The notes: generated by a model from the letters alone, not told the origin. DNA of 43,965 nt from Catenibacillus scindens (GCF_014202115.1 NZ_JACHFW010000020.1:1-43965), one strand, 5' to 3'. Positions 1 through 8,704 are shown, counted from the stretch's first letter. A program made the numbers and translations.

Positions 1-40
1 AGAAATCCCAGCATAATACTACAAAATATGAATTTTTCAA

Positions 41-98
41 GGTACTATAGGTACAGGGCACAACTAATTATATAGTTTCGACCCCAACATCATATAAT
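41..98 (+). promoter_or_regulatory. Possible promoter and operator upstream of the alcohol dehydrogenase
   Basis: A TATAAT box lies at 93-98, about 30 bases before the start of the first gene. No good -35 hexamer is found 17 bases upstream, which would fit an activator-dependent promoter. At 41-54 the sequence GGTACTATAGGTAC repeats GGTAC around a TATA core and also contains the palindrome CTATAG. Such a site could bind a MerR-type regulator, but no regulator gene is present here. This is inference from sequence shape only. Confidence 0.3.
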
Positions 99-127
99 GA
101 AACAATTTACAGAAAGGAAGCACTGCT

Positions 128-1294
128 ATGAACAACTTTATTTTTCAAAACGCTACCAAGGTTTACTTTGGCAAGGGCTGCGTGAAAGAATATCTGACCT
201 GCCTGACGAATGACGCAAAGACGATCCTGTTGGCCTATGGCGGCGGCAGTATCAAGAAAAACGGTGTCTATGATGAAATCACCGGTATTCTGAAGGAAGC
301 CGGCAAAACCATTGTGGAGTTTCCCGGCATCATGTCCAACCCTACCTATGCCAAGGTGCAGGAGGGTGCGAAACTGGCACGGGAGAATAATGCCGACATG
401 ATCCTTGCCGTGGGTGGTGGCAGCGCCATGGACTGCTGCAAGGCTGTCTCCCTGGCCGCCCGGTACAACGGTGACATTTGGGATGATTTCTGGGCACGTC
501 CCGGCGTTATTGACTTTGAACCGCTACCTCTGGGCGTGGTGGTTACGGTAGCTGGCACCGGCAGCGAGTGTAACGGCGGCGCGGTAATTACCAACGAGGA
601 AAAGAAGGTAAAGACCGGGCGGGATTATCCGGCCCTCAATCCCCGCTTTGCCCTGATGGACCCCACCTATACATTCTCGGTGCCCATGCGGCAGATGATC
701 TCCGGCAGCTTCGACATCTTGAGCCACATCATGGAAACCTATTTCAGCGAGCCCAATGAGGACAACGTCTCCGATGACATCATGGAGGCGCTGATGAAGA
801 GCGTTATCCGCAATCTGCGCGTGGCCATAAAAAATCCGGAGGATTACACCGCCCGTTCCAACCTGATGTGGGACGCCACCATGGCGGAAAACCGCATCAT
901 CAAAATGGGCAAGAAGTGCGACTTCGAGTGCCACAACATGGAGCACCAGCTGGGCGCTTATACCAACTGCAACCACGGCTGCGGCCTGGCGGTGCTCCAC
1001 CCGGTCTACTACCGTCATATTTACAAGGAGGGGCTGCCTAAGTTTGTCCGATTCGCGGAAAACGTGTGGGGCATCGCCCGTGACGGGAAAACGGACGAGG
1101 AACTGGCTCTGGCGGGCATCGAAGCCCTGGCCGCCTTTATCAAAGAGATCCGGCTACCCATCACGCTCAAGGAGCTGGGCGCAGACAAGGCGCAGCTGAA
1201 GGAAATCGCCGACTCCTGCGGCATCTCTCAGGGCAGCTATAAGCCTATGACCCATGAGGAAATTCTGGCAATCTTCCAGGAATGCTATGAATAA
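128..1294 (+). CDS. Iron-containing alcohol dehydrogenase (butanol dehydrogenase/YqhD-like)
   Basis: A cytosolic NAD(P)H-dependent alcohol/aldehyde oxidoreductase of the group III iron-type family; 388 residues is the usual length. Nucleotide-binding glycine motifs are at residues 38-41 (GGGS) and 96-99 (GGGS), and TGSECN is near 144-149. The four expected metal ligands are present: D196, H200, H269 and H283, with the family's 14-residue spacing between the last two. AGAAAGGAAG precedes the ATG. It opens a long co-directional cluster of reductases and flavodoxins and probably reduces aldehydes to alcohols. The physiological substrate cannot be read from sequence. Confidence 0.93.
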   Translation: MNNFIFQNATKVYFGKGCVKEYLTCLTNDAKTILLAYGGGSIKKNGVYDEITGILKEAGKTIVEFPGIMSNPTYAKVQEGAKLARENNADMILAVGGGSAMDCCKAVSLAARYNGDIWDDFWARPGVIDFEPLPLGVVVTVAGTGSECNGGAVITNEEKKVKTGRDYPALNPRFALMDPTYTFSVPMRQMISGSFDILSHIMETYFSEPNEDNVSDDIMEALMKSVIRNLRVAIKNPEDYTARSNLMWDATMAENRIIKMGKKCDFECHNMEHQLGAYTNCNHGCGLAVLHPVYYRHIYKEGLPKFVRFAENVWGIARDGKTDEELALAGIEALAAFIKEIRLPITLKELGADKAQLKEIADSCGISQGSYKPMTHEEILAIFQECYE

Positions 1295-1324
1295 AATATT
1301 TGAACTAAGAAAGGAATGACCAAC

Positions 1325-2023
1325 ATGAAAAAATCAGCAGCCATTTTTTTAGGCCTTGCAATGGTCCTGAGCCTGGCAGCCTGCGGCACCAGCTCATCCA
1401 ATGAGACCAGTGCCCCGGAAACTTCTACCTCTACCGCTTCCAGCGAAACGCAGGAGCCGGAGGCGACGCCGGAATCCACAGAACCCGCAGAGTCCACGGA
1501 AGAACCTTCTTCCCAGCCGGAAACGGAGGATGAGGCAGGCGGGACTCTGGTGGTCTATTATTCGGCTACCGGAAACACCGAGCAGGTGGCAAACTATATT
1601 GCCGACATCACCGGCGGCGATTTGTTTGAACTGGAGCCGGTAGAGCCTTACACCAGCGATGATCTGGATTGGACCAATGATAACAGCCGTGTTTCCCAGG
1701 AATACTACGATGAAAGTCTGCGGGATGTAGAGCTGGTGGCGGATACCGTGGAAAATTGGGACAGCTATGATACGGTATTCATCGGTTATCCTATCTGGTG
1801 GGGCATTGCCGCCTGGCCGACGGATGGCTTTGTGGAGGCCAATGACTTTACCGGAAAGACCGTGATCCCCTTCTGCACCTCTTCCAGCTCTGGTCTGGGT
1901 GAAAGCGGGCAGCTGCTGGCGGAACTGGCTGGTACAGGAGACTGGCAGGAAGGGATGCGTTTCCGTTCCAGCGCCAGCGAAGCGGATGTACAGGAGTGGA
2001 TCGACAGCCTGAGCCTGTCCTGA
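1325..2023 (+). CDS. Exported flavodoxin-like lipoprotein with canonical FMN loop
   Basis: The protein has a lipoprotein signal peptide (basic start, hydrophobic stretch, lipobox LAAC), then a Ser/Thr/Glu/Pro-rich linker of about 55 residues, then a flavodoxin domain. The phosphate loop reads YYSATGNTEQ, the canonical FMN-phosphate site, and the later IGYPIWWG segment is typical of the short flavodoxin_4 type. I chose the ATG at 1325 because an ATG at 1316 abuts the AAGGA ribosome site, while 1325 has 9-base spacing. It should be anchored outside the membrane and carry electrons there. Two flavodoxin-like lipoprotein genes follow within 30 bases each, probably as one operon. Confidence 0.9.
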   Translation: MKKSAAIFLGLAMVLSLAACGTSSSNETSAPETSTSTASSETQEPEATPESTEPAESTEEPSSQPETEDEAGGTLVVYYSATGNTEQVANYIADITGGDLFELEPVEPYTSDDLDWTNDNSRVSQEYYDESLRDVELVADTVENWDSYDTVFIGYPIWWGIAAWPTDGFVEANDFTGKTVIPFCTSSSSGLGESGQLLAELAGTGDWQEGMRFRSSASEADVQEWIDSLSLS

Positions 2024-2042
2024 TGGATGAAAGGAGGACCCC

Positions 2043-2789
2043 ATGAAATGGATTTTACCATTACTCCTTACTGGGGCTCTGATCCTCAGCCTTGCTGCCT
2101 GCGGCAGTGAGACTGGGGAATCGGGGCAGAGTTCAAGCGCTGCGCCATCTTCATCTTCCCCACAGGCAGAAACCGAAACGGATTCTGCTGCGGTAGCGCC
2201 TTCCATCGATACAGAAGAAACGGTAAGCCAGATTTCCGACAGCGATATTTTGATTGCTTACTTCACCATGCCGGAAGATGTAGATACGGAAGGTGTGGAC
2301 GCCATTTCCGGAGCCAGCATTGTGGTAAATGGCGGAGAAGTGATGGGCAATGTGGAATATATGGCCAGCGTCATTCAGGAAACGGTGGGCGGTGATCTGT
2401 TCCAGATCGAAACCGTAGAGCAGTATCCTTTGGACCATGATCCATTGGTAGATCAGGCCGCAGAGGAACAGGACGCAGACGCCCGTCCGGAACTGGCAAC
2501 ACACATTGATAATCTTGAACAGTACGACACGATTTTCCTGGGCTACCCAAACTGGTGGGGTGATATGCCCCAAGCGCTGTATACCTTCCTGGAGGAATAT
2601 GACTTTTCCGGAAAAACAATTATTCCGTTTTGCCCCCACGGCGGCAGCGGCTTTTCACGGACGGAAAGCACGATTGCAGATCTGCAGCCGGAAGCCACTG
2701 TCAGCGAAGACGGCCTGACCATTTCACGCAATGATGTGGCGGACAGCCATGACCAGGTCGCACAGTGGGCGGCGGGGCTTGGACTCTAA
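2043..2789 (+). CDS. Exported flavodoxin-like lipoprotein with altered FMN loop
   Basis: Signal peptide with lipobox LAAC at about residues 17-20, a low-complexity linker to about residue 65, then a flavodoxin_4-like domain starting DILIAYFT. The usual S/T-x-T-G-N-T phosphate loop is replaced by a longer segment containing D-A-I-S-G-A-S (residues 86-92). Later blocks are conserved (VGGDLFQIE, FLGYPNWWGDMP, GKTIIPFCPHGGSGFSRT). AAGGAGG lies 6 bases before the ATG. The 86-92 segment resembles the D-x-x-S/T-G-A-T motif that ApbE flavinylates, and an apbE gene is in the same cluster; whether it is modified is unknown. It resembles the lipoprotein at 11733. Confidence 0.88.
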   Translation: MKWILPLLLTGALILSLAACGSETGESGQSSSAAPSSSSPQAETETDSAAVAPSIDTEETVSQISDSDILIAYFTMPEDVDTEGVDAISGASIVVNGGEVMGNVEYMASVIQETVGGDLFQIETVEQYPLDHDPLVDQAAEEQDADARPELATHIDNLEQYDTIFLGYPNWWGDMPQALYTFLEEYDFSGKTIIPFCPHGGSGFSRTESTIADLQPEATVSEDGLTISRNDVADSHDQVAQWAAGLGL

Positions 2790-2827
2790 CATCATAAGCT
2801 GCGTATAAGAGAAGGGAGGTGCGCTGG

Positions 2828-4225
2828 ATGAGAAGAGTTTTAGCTTTGATATTGGCGGTCATGTTGAGTCTCTGTCTGGCCGCCTGCCAGCAGGAAGATA
2901 GCGGGCATTTCACCTTGACCGATGGCAATCCTAGGTCCGAGACGGAGGACGAAGATGACAACCCCCAGGTATCCGGTTTAGCCCAGGGAAATTCTAATAT
3001 CCTGATTGCATACGATCCCGCGCAACAGTCGGTGGTTCAGGCGGCGGAAATCCTGGCGGACACACTCTCTGGCGACTTGCTGGAAGTAGAACAGGATGAC
3101 AGCCTCCTGGCGGACGCCTATGAATATGTACTGCTGGGGTTTGCACCCGATGGGGATGCGCTCCCACAGACAATCGAGGAATTTCTGGGACGCCACGATT
3201 TTGGGGCGCGCACCATTTATCCCTTTGTGTTGGGTGATGGCGATGCAATTGATTCCGCAAGTTTGTATTCCGCTATCTCCCAGATTCAGCCGGGAGCCTT
3301 GATGGGAGGGGATGTCTTGATCCTATCGGCGGATATGACGGAGGATTCGATTCGCGCTTGGGCACAGGGCCTTGGGCTGAACAGTGCAGACGCTGTTCCA
3401 GAAGGCATCGCCGGCAACACAGTGGCCACCGCCGCAGTTACCCCTGGAAAACAGCAGGTGCTGTATCTCTGGGAGGAGGGAAACGCTCCGGCACAGACGG
3501 AGTACATCGTCAATAACAGCGGCTATTCGGATGATCCGGACTTCCGGCCTTACATTACCAGCTTTCCTGTCCCGGAGGGAATCGAGATTAAGGGCGCAGT
3601 GCTTATCTGCCCCGGCGGGGCCTTCCAGTTCCGCAGCGATCAGCCGGAAGGTGTGGATGTGGCAGAAGCACTCAGCGCCCTGGGCTATCAGAGCTTTGTA
3701 GTGGATTACCGGCTGCGCCCCTACACCCAGCAGGAGGGAGCGCTGGATCTGGCGCGGGCAGTGCGGTTCGTCCGTGCCCATGCGGAGGAATACGGCATCG
3801 ATCCCCAAGATATCGCCGTCATGGGATTTTCGGCGGGCGGCATTTTAAGCGGTGAAATGCTCTTAAACTTTGACGGAAACACGCAGCCCACAGCCCTCGA
3901 CCCGGACTATCAGCCTGATGAACTGGACGAAGTCTCAGCTGACGCGGCGGCCTGCGGCATGATTTATTCTTTCTATGGACGCCTGAGTGTGGGCACCACG
4001 AATGTGGAACTGCTGCGTTCCGGAGATCTGCCGCCTACTTTCTACTGCTATGGCACCCGCGATCCGTTCTATGAACAGTTTTTAGCCAATGCAGATGCAG
4101 CGGAGGAAGCGGGCGTGGGAGTGGAGCGGCTACAGCTTGACGGAATGCCGCACGGCTTTGGAGCCAGCGGCGATTGGATTCCTGCTTATGACCAGTGGCT
4201 TGGCGCTGTGTTCGCAGAAAACTGA
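2828..4225 (+). CDS. Lipoprotein fusing a degenerate flavodoxin domain to an alpha/beta-hydrolase esterase
   Basis: The ATG at 2828 lies 8 bases after GGGAGG; a GTG at 2819 overlaps that site and is less likely. A signal peptide with LAAC is followed by a flavodoxin-like fold (roughly residues 50-190). Its loop reads YDPAQQSV in place of the FMN-phosphate motif, so it may no longer bind FMN. The second half is an acetyl-esterase/BD-FAE-like hydrolase with the oxyanion segment CPGGAF, nucleophile elbow GFSAGG, acid segment GTRDPFYEQF and the histidine in DGMPHGFG. It is predicted to be anchored outside the cell and to cleave ester bonds. The fusion suggests the esterase acts with the neighbouring exported flavodoxins. 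Confidence 0.85.
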   Translation: MRRVLALILAVMLSLCLAACQQEDSGHFTLTDGNPRSETEDEDDNPQVSGLAQGNSNILIAYDPAQQSVVQAAEILADTLSGDLLEVEQDDSLLADAYEYVLLGFAPDGDALPQTIEEFLGRHDFGARTIYPFVLGDGDAIDSASLYSAISQIQPGALMGGDVLILSADMTEDSIRAWAQGLGLNSADAVPEGIAGNTVATAAVTPGKQQVLYLWEEGNAPAQTEYIVNNSGYSDDPDFRPYITSFPVPEGIEIKGAVLICPGGAFQFRSDQPEGVDVAEALSALGYQSFVVDYRLRPYTQQEGALDLARAVRFVRAHAEEYGIDPQDIAVMGFSAGGILSGEMLLNFDGNTQPTALDPDYQPDELDEVSADAAACGMIYSFYGRLSVGTTNVELLRSGDLPPTFYCYGTRDPFYEQFLANADAAEEAGVGVERLQLDGMPHGFGASGDWIPAYDQWLGAVFAEN

Positions 4226-4260
4226 CAAACCAGAGCACTTTATCTTGCTTGTTATCATAC

Positions 4261-4303
4261 CGGCAGGCTCCGACCTTTTTGGGCGGGGTCTGCCTATTTC
4301 TTT
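4261..4303 (+). terminator. Imperfect hairpin after the esterase fusion gene
   Basis: GGCAGGCTCCGACC pairs imperfectly with GGGCGGGGTCTGCC around a T-rich loop, followed by TATTTCTTTT. It could be a weak terminator or attenuator between the esterase gene and the MATE pump gene. Confidence 0.4.
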
Positions 4304-4315
4304 TGAAAGGAAGCG

Positions 4316-5692
4316 ATGGACGCAATGGAAGAAGATGCGGAAAAATATTTGTTTGAAAAAATGCCGGTACCCAAAGCAGTAGCGACTTTGGCGCTCCCAA
4401 CCATCATCAGTCAGATCGTCACCATGATCTACAACCTGGCGGATACCTTTTTTGTAGGACAAATCGGTGACCCACTGATGGTGGCCGCCGTCTCGCTGGT
4501 GTCGCCCTGGTTTAATCTGCTCACGGCACTGGGGAACCTGTTCGGCTTGGGCGGCAGCAGCCTGATCTCCCGGATGATGGGGGCGCAAAACCACAAGGAC
4601 ATCAAATATGTGTCCGTGTTCAGTATTTGGGGCGGTGCAGCGGTGACGCTTCTCTTTTCTCTGGGCACCTGGTCAGCCCGCGTCCCCCTGCTGAATTTTT
4701 TGGGAGCCAGCCCAGATACCTATGGCTATGCAGAGGATTATCTGTTGTGGGTAGTCGTATTGGGCGGTATGCCAACCATGTTGAGCCTGGCGCTGGGCCA
4801 TCTGCTACGGAGCGAGGGCCACGCGAAACAGGCCAGCGCCGGCATGATGTTCGGCGGTATCCTCAATGTGGTGCTGGACCCTGTTTTTATTTTTATCTTC
4901 CATCTGGATGTGGCGGGAGCCGCTATCGCCACAGCGTTGTCCAATACTGCTTCGGTGGTGTTCTTTGTCGTCCAGTACATACGGCTGAAGGACAAAACGG
5001 CGGTTTCCCTGAATCCCCGGCACTTTACTTTCCGTTTTGTACGCCCCATCTTCTCGGTCGGCTTGGCGTCTGCCTTGGCTACCGCCCTGGGAAACGCCTC
5101 GAATATGGTGATGGTCCATCTGGCCTCCGGCTATGGCGACATCCCCGTGGCGGCCTACGGCGTGGTGAAACGTATCGACCAGTTCCCACTGAATGTTTCC
5201 ATGGGGCTGTGCCAGGGCTTCATGCCCCTGGTAGGCTATAACTTTGCTGCGAAAAATTATGGGCGGATGCGCAAGATATCCACCTTTTCCTGGAAGGTTG
5301 CCCTGATGATGTCTGCCTGTTTTATAGCCTTCTTCGCCGCCTTTGCGCCGCAGATCCTGCACCTGTTTATCCCGGAGACGCAGACCAGTACCCTGGGTGC
5401 TTCCTTCCTGCGGATCGCCTGCCTTGCGGTGCCGCTGACCAGCGTCAACTTCCTTATCAGCTATACGCTTCAAGCCATGGGAAAAGGCGTGCAGTCAGCG
5501 ATTCTTACTTCCTGCCGGCAAGGGTTACTCAACATCCCGCTGCTGATCGTGATGAACCTGATTTTCGGCTTGTACGGCATGATCTGGACTCAGCTTGTGG
5601 TGGAGATCGTTATGCTGCCGGTTTCACTTGGGCTATATTTCTATACTTTCCGAAGGTTGAAAGTTGAAGAGAAAAGGAGCATAAACCTTTGA
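4316..5692 (+). CDS. MATE-family multidrug/Na+ antiporter
   Basis: Integral membrane pump of 458 residues with about 12 predicted membrane segments, the usual MATE size. It opens with a short cytosolic stretch and the family-typical segment PKAVATLALPTIISQIV, then YNLADTFFVGQ. The second half repeats the pattern (FPLNVSMGLCQGFMPLVGYN). The ATG at 4316 is 4 bases after AAAGGA; an alternative ATG at 4325 is possible. It may export toxic substrates or products of the reductases around it. The cargo cannot be predicted from sequence. Confidence 0.9.
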   Translation: MDAMEEDAEKYLFEKMPVPKAVATLALPTIISQIVTMIYNLADTFFVGQIGDPLMVAAVSLVSPWFNLLTALGNLFGLGGSSLISRMMGAQNHKDIKYVSVFSIWGGAAVTLLFSLGTWSARVPLLNFLGASPDTYGYAEDYLLWVVVLGGMPTMLSLALGHLLRSEGHAKQASAGMMFGGILNVVLDPVFIFIFHLDVAGAAIATALSNTASVVFFVVQYIRLKDKTAVSLNPRHFTFRFVRPIFSVGLASALATALGNASNMVMVHLASGYGDIPVAAYGVVKRIDQFPLNVSMGLCQGFMPLVGYNFAAKNYGRMRKISTFSWKVALMMSACFIAFFAAFAPQILHLFIPETQTSTLGASFLRIACLAVPLTSVNFLISYTLQAMGKGVQSAILTSCRQGLLNIPLLIVMNLIFGLYGMIWTQLVVEIVMLPVSLGLYFYTFRRLKVEEKRSINL

Positions 5693-5696
5693 GTTT

Positions 5697-5747
5697 CAAC
5701 TGCATAACAAACCGAGACTTCTGCTTTTCTCTGTGCCGAATTAGAAT
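5697..5747 (+). promoter_or_regulatory. Promoter with shared upstream element, copy 1
   Basis: A -10-like TAGAAT at 5742-5747 is 17 bases after TTCTGC (5719-5724). The 27 bases from 5697, containing CATAACAAACCGAGACTTCTG read in two overlapping parts (CATAACAAACC, CGAGACTTCTG), match the segment at 10233-10259 at about 23 positions with identical placement. A common regulator of two aldo/keto-reductase transcripts is the simplest reading. Confidence 0.5.
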
Positions 5748-5777
5748 ATAGATAAAGGAAAGAAAGAGGTGTACAAA

Positions 5778-6803
5778 ATGGAAACCCGTGTTTTAGGAAA
5801 AGATTTAACTGTTTCCGCTATCGGCCTTGGTTGTATGGGCTTTTCCCATGCCTATGGTGCGCCGACAGACGAAAAAGAAACCATCCGCCTGCTGCGCCGG
5901 GCACTCGATCTGGGATATACGTTTTTTGATACGGCAGAGGTCTACGGCACGCCGGATGATCCGCATATCAACGAAGCTCTGGTGGGAAAAGCCCTTGCTC
6001 CGGTTCGAGATCAGGTTGTCATCGCCACAAAATTTGGTCTGCGGTTTGACCGGGAGAGCGGGAAGGTGCCCCTGCCCCTCATTCCCGATTCCCGGCCTGA
6101 GACTATCCGCCGGTCGGTGGAAGGCTCGCTCCGACGGCTGGGTACCGACCATATCGACCTCTACTTCCAGCACCGCATAGACCCGGCAGTGGAGCCGGAA
6201 GAAGTGGCTGGAGTGATGGCGGATTTAATGAAAGAAGGAAAAATTACCCATTGGGGCATTTCGGAAGCAAACGAAGATTATCTTCGCCGTGCAAATGCAG
6301 TCTGTCCTGTAACTGCGGTGCAAAACCGCTACTCCATGATGGCCCGAAAGTATGAAAGCCTGTTCCCGGTTTTGGAGGAACTGGGCGTGGGGCTGGTGGC
6401 CTTTTCCCCCATGGCCAACGGTTTCCTCACTGGCCAGTATGGCAAGGGTCAGCACTTTGACCCCGCCACCGATTACCGCGCGGCTATGCCGCAGTTTACC
6501 GATGAGGCTGTGGAGCAGAATGCCGCATTATTGAAGCTGCTAAACGATATGGCGGTGGAGAAACACGCCACCCCGGCCCAGATTAGCCTGGCCTGGATGC
6601 TGTGCAAACGTCCGTGGATTGTGCCCATTCCCGGCACCCGGAAAGAAGATCGGATGACGGAAAACGCCGGAGCCGCCAGAATCAAGCTGTCATCCGATGA
6701 GGTTGATGCGCTGGACCGGGCTTTGGATTCTATGAAAATGTCTGCTGTATTTGGGGGAACTACTGTTTCTCTCCATGAGGCAGAAAAAGATTCAGATAAG
6801 TAA
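5778..6803 (+). CDS. Aldo/keto reductase (YhdN/AKR-type)
   Basis: Cytosolic NADPH-dependent carbonyl reductase of the (beta/alpha)8 AKR family, 341 residues. Catalytic blocks are visible: FDTAEVYG (Asp and Tyr), VIATKFG (Lys) and DLYFQHRID (His). The cofactor segment near the C-terminus reads IPIPGTRKEDRMTENAGA (read as IPGTRKEDR then the helix). The ATG at 5778 has AAAGAGG 7 bases before it; a GTG at 5769 overlaps that site. It starts a transcript with the following small protein and a second reductase. Confidence 0.92.
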   Translation: METRVLGKDLTVSAIGLGCMGFSHAYGAPTDEKETIRLLRRALDLGYTFFDTAEVYGTPDDPHINEALVGKALAPVRDQVVIATKFGLRFDRESGKVPLPLIPDSRPETIRRSVEGSLRRLGTDHIDLYFQHRIDPAVEPEEVAGVMADLMKEGKITHWGISEANEDYLRRANAVCPVTAVQNRYSMMARKYESLFPVLEELGVGLVAFSPMANGFLTGQYGKGQHFDPATDYRAAMPQFTDEAVEQNAALLKLLNDMAVEKHATPAQISLAWMLCKRPWIVPIPGTRKEDRMTENAGAARIKLSSDEVDALDRALDSMKMSAVFGGTTVSLHEAEKDSDK

Positions 6804-6817
6804 AGGAGATGAGCAAA

Positions 6818-7189
6818 ATGAACAACATGAAAAATGACCTTCTCGCATTATCTCAGAAATTCTGGGATGCAGTGGAGCACGCCGACGAGTCCGGGATGCG
6901 TGCCTGCGCGGACCCTGAATGCAATTTCGTCCACATAGGCATCACCTGCAACTTGGACAAGGAGATCAGCTTTTATACCAGCGGAACCTTCCAGCCCACA
7001 GATATCACCTTCCACAACAAAACTGCGGAGGTGTTCGGCAGTACCGGCATAGTGCTCACTGACTGTGATTACAGCCTGTTGCTGGATGGAAAAGAAACCA
7101 CCCATCATTTCATGGTAACAGAGGTCTATGCCCAGCGGGAAGGCAGCTGGAAACTGGTCACCTTCTCTTTTACTGCGCTGGTGTATTAA
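6818..7189 (+). CDS. NTF2/SnoaL-like (DUF4440-type) protein
   Basis: A protein of 123 residues with the cone-shaped NTF2-like pattern: an N-terminal helix (LLALSQKFWDAVEHAD), a strand after FVHIG, and C-terminal strands (HHFMVTEVYAQREGSWKLVTFSFT). Proteins of this type are small cytosolic enzymes or ligand-binding proteins. The ATG at 6818 is 9 bases after AAGGAG, while the ATG at 6809 abuts it. It sits between two aldo/keto reductases with a 14-base gap to the first, so it probably acts in the same pathway. No catalytic residue assignment is offered. Confidence 0.75.
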   Translation: MNNMKNDLLALSQKFWDAVEHADESGMRACADPECNFVHIGITCNLDKEISFYTSGTFQPTDITFHNKTAEVFGSTGIVLTDCDYSLLLDGKETTHHFMVTEVYAQREGSWKLVTFSFTALVY

Positions 7190-7217
7190 ACTGTTTCCTT
7201 TGAATTTCAGCAATCTG

Positions 7218-7236
7218 CCGCTTAAAGCGGTATAAG
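7218..7236 (+). promoter_or_regulatory. Short perfect dyad before the second aldo/keto reductase
   Basis: CCGCTTAAAGCGG is a palindrome with 6-base arms and a single-base centre, directly followed by TATAAG. It lies 45 bases before the next start codon. It may be an operator over a promoter or a small hairpin in the mRNA. Confidence 0.35.
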
Positions 7237-7274
7237 ACATACATTCAGAAATCTATTTTAAGGAGGCTTTCTAT

Positions 7275-8120
7275 ATGAAATACGCAACTTTGAACAACGG
7301 AGTAAAAATGCCCATGGCGGGTATCGGCACCTTTTTGCTGACGCCGGATGAAGCGGAGGCTTCTGTCCTCTCTGCCCTCCAGTGCGGCTACCGGCTGATC
7401 GATACCGCCAACGCCTATGTAAATGAAAAGGCTGTCGGCAGAGCGATGAAGAAATCCGGGATTCCCAGAGACGAGATCTTCCTGGAGACGAAACTGTGGC
7501 CGGCCTTTTATGAGCAGCCTGATGCGGTAGAAAAGACGCTCCAGCGTCTGGATACCGATTACATTGACCTTCTGCTCATTCATCAGCCTGCGGGCAATTA
7601 TGTGGCCGGCTACCGGCAGATGGAGAAGGCTTATCAGGAAGGCAAGGTGAAGGCTATCGGACTTTCCAACTTCAACGAAAAGCAGATTCAGGAGATTTTG
7701 GACATTTGCGAGGTGAAACCCGCCGTGCTGCAAACCGAGGTGCATCCCTACTCCCAGGAGAAGGAGCTGAAGAAGTTCCTGGACAAAGAGAGCATCGTCA
7801 TCCAGGCGTGGTATCCTCTGGGCCATGGCGATAAAGCACTGCGGGAGGAGCCGCTCTTCACGGAGCTGGGGGAAAAATACGGCAAAACGAACTCCCAGAT
7901 CATCCTGCGCTGGCATATCCAGTGCGGCAACATCGTGATCCCCGCCTCCAAGAACCCGGCCCATATTAAGGACAACCTGGATCTGTTCGATTTCTCCCTC
8001 ACCGATGAGGAGATGGCACAGATCGCCGCGATGGACAGGAAAAAACGCTACTACACCAGCACCCCGGAGATGCTGAAAAGGTACGCGGAAATGGTGCCGG
8101 ATGTGGACGGGCAGAAATAA
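7275..8120 (+). CDS. Aldo/keto reductase (2,5-diketo-gluconate reductase type)
   Basis: Soluble NADPH-dependent carbonyl reductase of 281 residues, the short AKR5-like class. It begins YATLNNGVKMPMAGIGTF. Active-site blocks are LIDTANAYVNE (Asp, Tyr), FLETKLW (Lys) and DLLLIHQPAGN (His). The end segment IVIPASKNPAHIKDN binds cofactor. AAGGAGG is 8 bases before the ATG. It resembles the reductase at 10362 far more than that at 5778. The next gene begins 13 bases after its stop, so at least a five-gene operon runs to 10157. Confidence 0.93.
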   Translation: MKYATLNNGVKMPMAGIGTFLLTPDEAEASVLSALQCGYRLIDTANAYVNEKAVGRAMKKSGIPRDEIFLETKLWPAFYEQPDAVEKTLQRLDTDYIDLLLIHQPAGNYVAGYRQMEKAYQEGKVKAIGLSNFNEKQIQEILDICEVKPAVLQTEVHPYSQEKELKKFLDKESIVIQAWYPLGHGDKALREEPLFTELGEKYGKTNSQIILRWHIQCGNIVIPASKNPAHIKDNLDLFDFSLTDEEMAQIAAMDRKKRYYTSTPEMLKRYAEMVPDVDGQK

Positions 8121-8133
8121 GGAGGAAACAAAA

Positions 8134-8691
8134 ATGCGGAAAAATTTTGGCGTCAAATCCTGGTTTTACCCTCTGCCGGTGCTCATCATCGGCACCTACA
8201 ATGAGGACGGCACACCCAACGCCATGAACGCCGCCTGGGGCGGGCTGTATGATGCGGACAAGGTCGTGCTCTGTCTCAGTGCAGGCCATAAAACCACAAA
8301 GAACATCAAGGCCAAGGGCGCGTTCACCGTGGCCTTTGCGGATGCCGCCCATGTGATTCCTGCGGACTATGTGGGCATGGTTTCCGGCAACAACGAACCA
8401 AAGAAAATGGAAAGGGCCGGTTTCCACATAACAAAAAGCGCCTTTGTGGACGCCCCGCTCATCGATGAACTGCCGGTGGCGCTGGAGTGCAAATTTCTGA
8501 AGGTCAATGAGGACGGTAATATCATCGGCCAGATTGTGAACGTGAGCATTAACGAGAGTGTGCTGGACAGCGAGGGAAAACTGGATATGGAGAAATTCCG
8601 GCCGATATCTTTTGAACCCGCCAATAATGGCTATCATCTGCTGGGCGAACGCGTAGGCAATGCCTTTAGCGATGGCGGTAAATTGAAATAA
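8134..8691 (+). CDS. Flavin reductase-like FMN-binding protein (flavoredoxin family)
   Basis: A protein of 185 residues with the split-barrel FMN-binding fold of the flavin reductase/flavoredoxin family, recognisable from PLPVLIIGTYNEDGTPNAMNAAW and LCLSAGHKTTKNI. It binds FMN and passes electrons to flavins or other acceptors in the cytosol. The ATG at 8134 lies after AAGGAGG; upstream in-frame codons overlap the preceding gene. Its position between a carbonyl reductase and a cupin suggests supply of reduced flavin to this pathway. Confidence 0.88.
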   Translation: MRKNFGVKSWFYPLPVLIIGTYNEDGTPNAMNAAWGGLYDADKVVLCLSAGHKTTKNIKAKGAFTVAFADAAHVIPADYVGMVSGNNEPKKMERAGFHITKSAFVDAPLIDELPVALECKFLKVNEDGNIIGQIVNVSINESVLDSEGKLDMEKFRPISFEPANNGYHLLGERVGNAFSDGGKLK

Positions 8692-8704
8692 GGGGGCGTC
8701 TGGT

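Noticed and set aside
7245-8156. A 303-codon minus-strand frame
   Set aside because: Antisense to an aldo/keto reductase whose catalytic blocks are clear on the plus strand.
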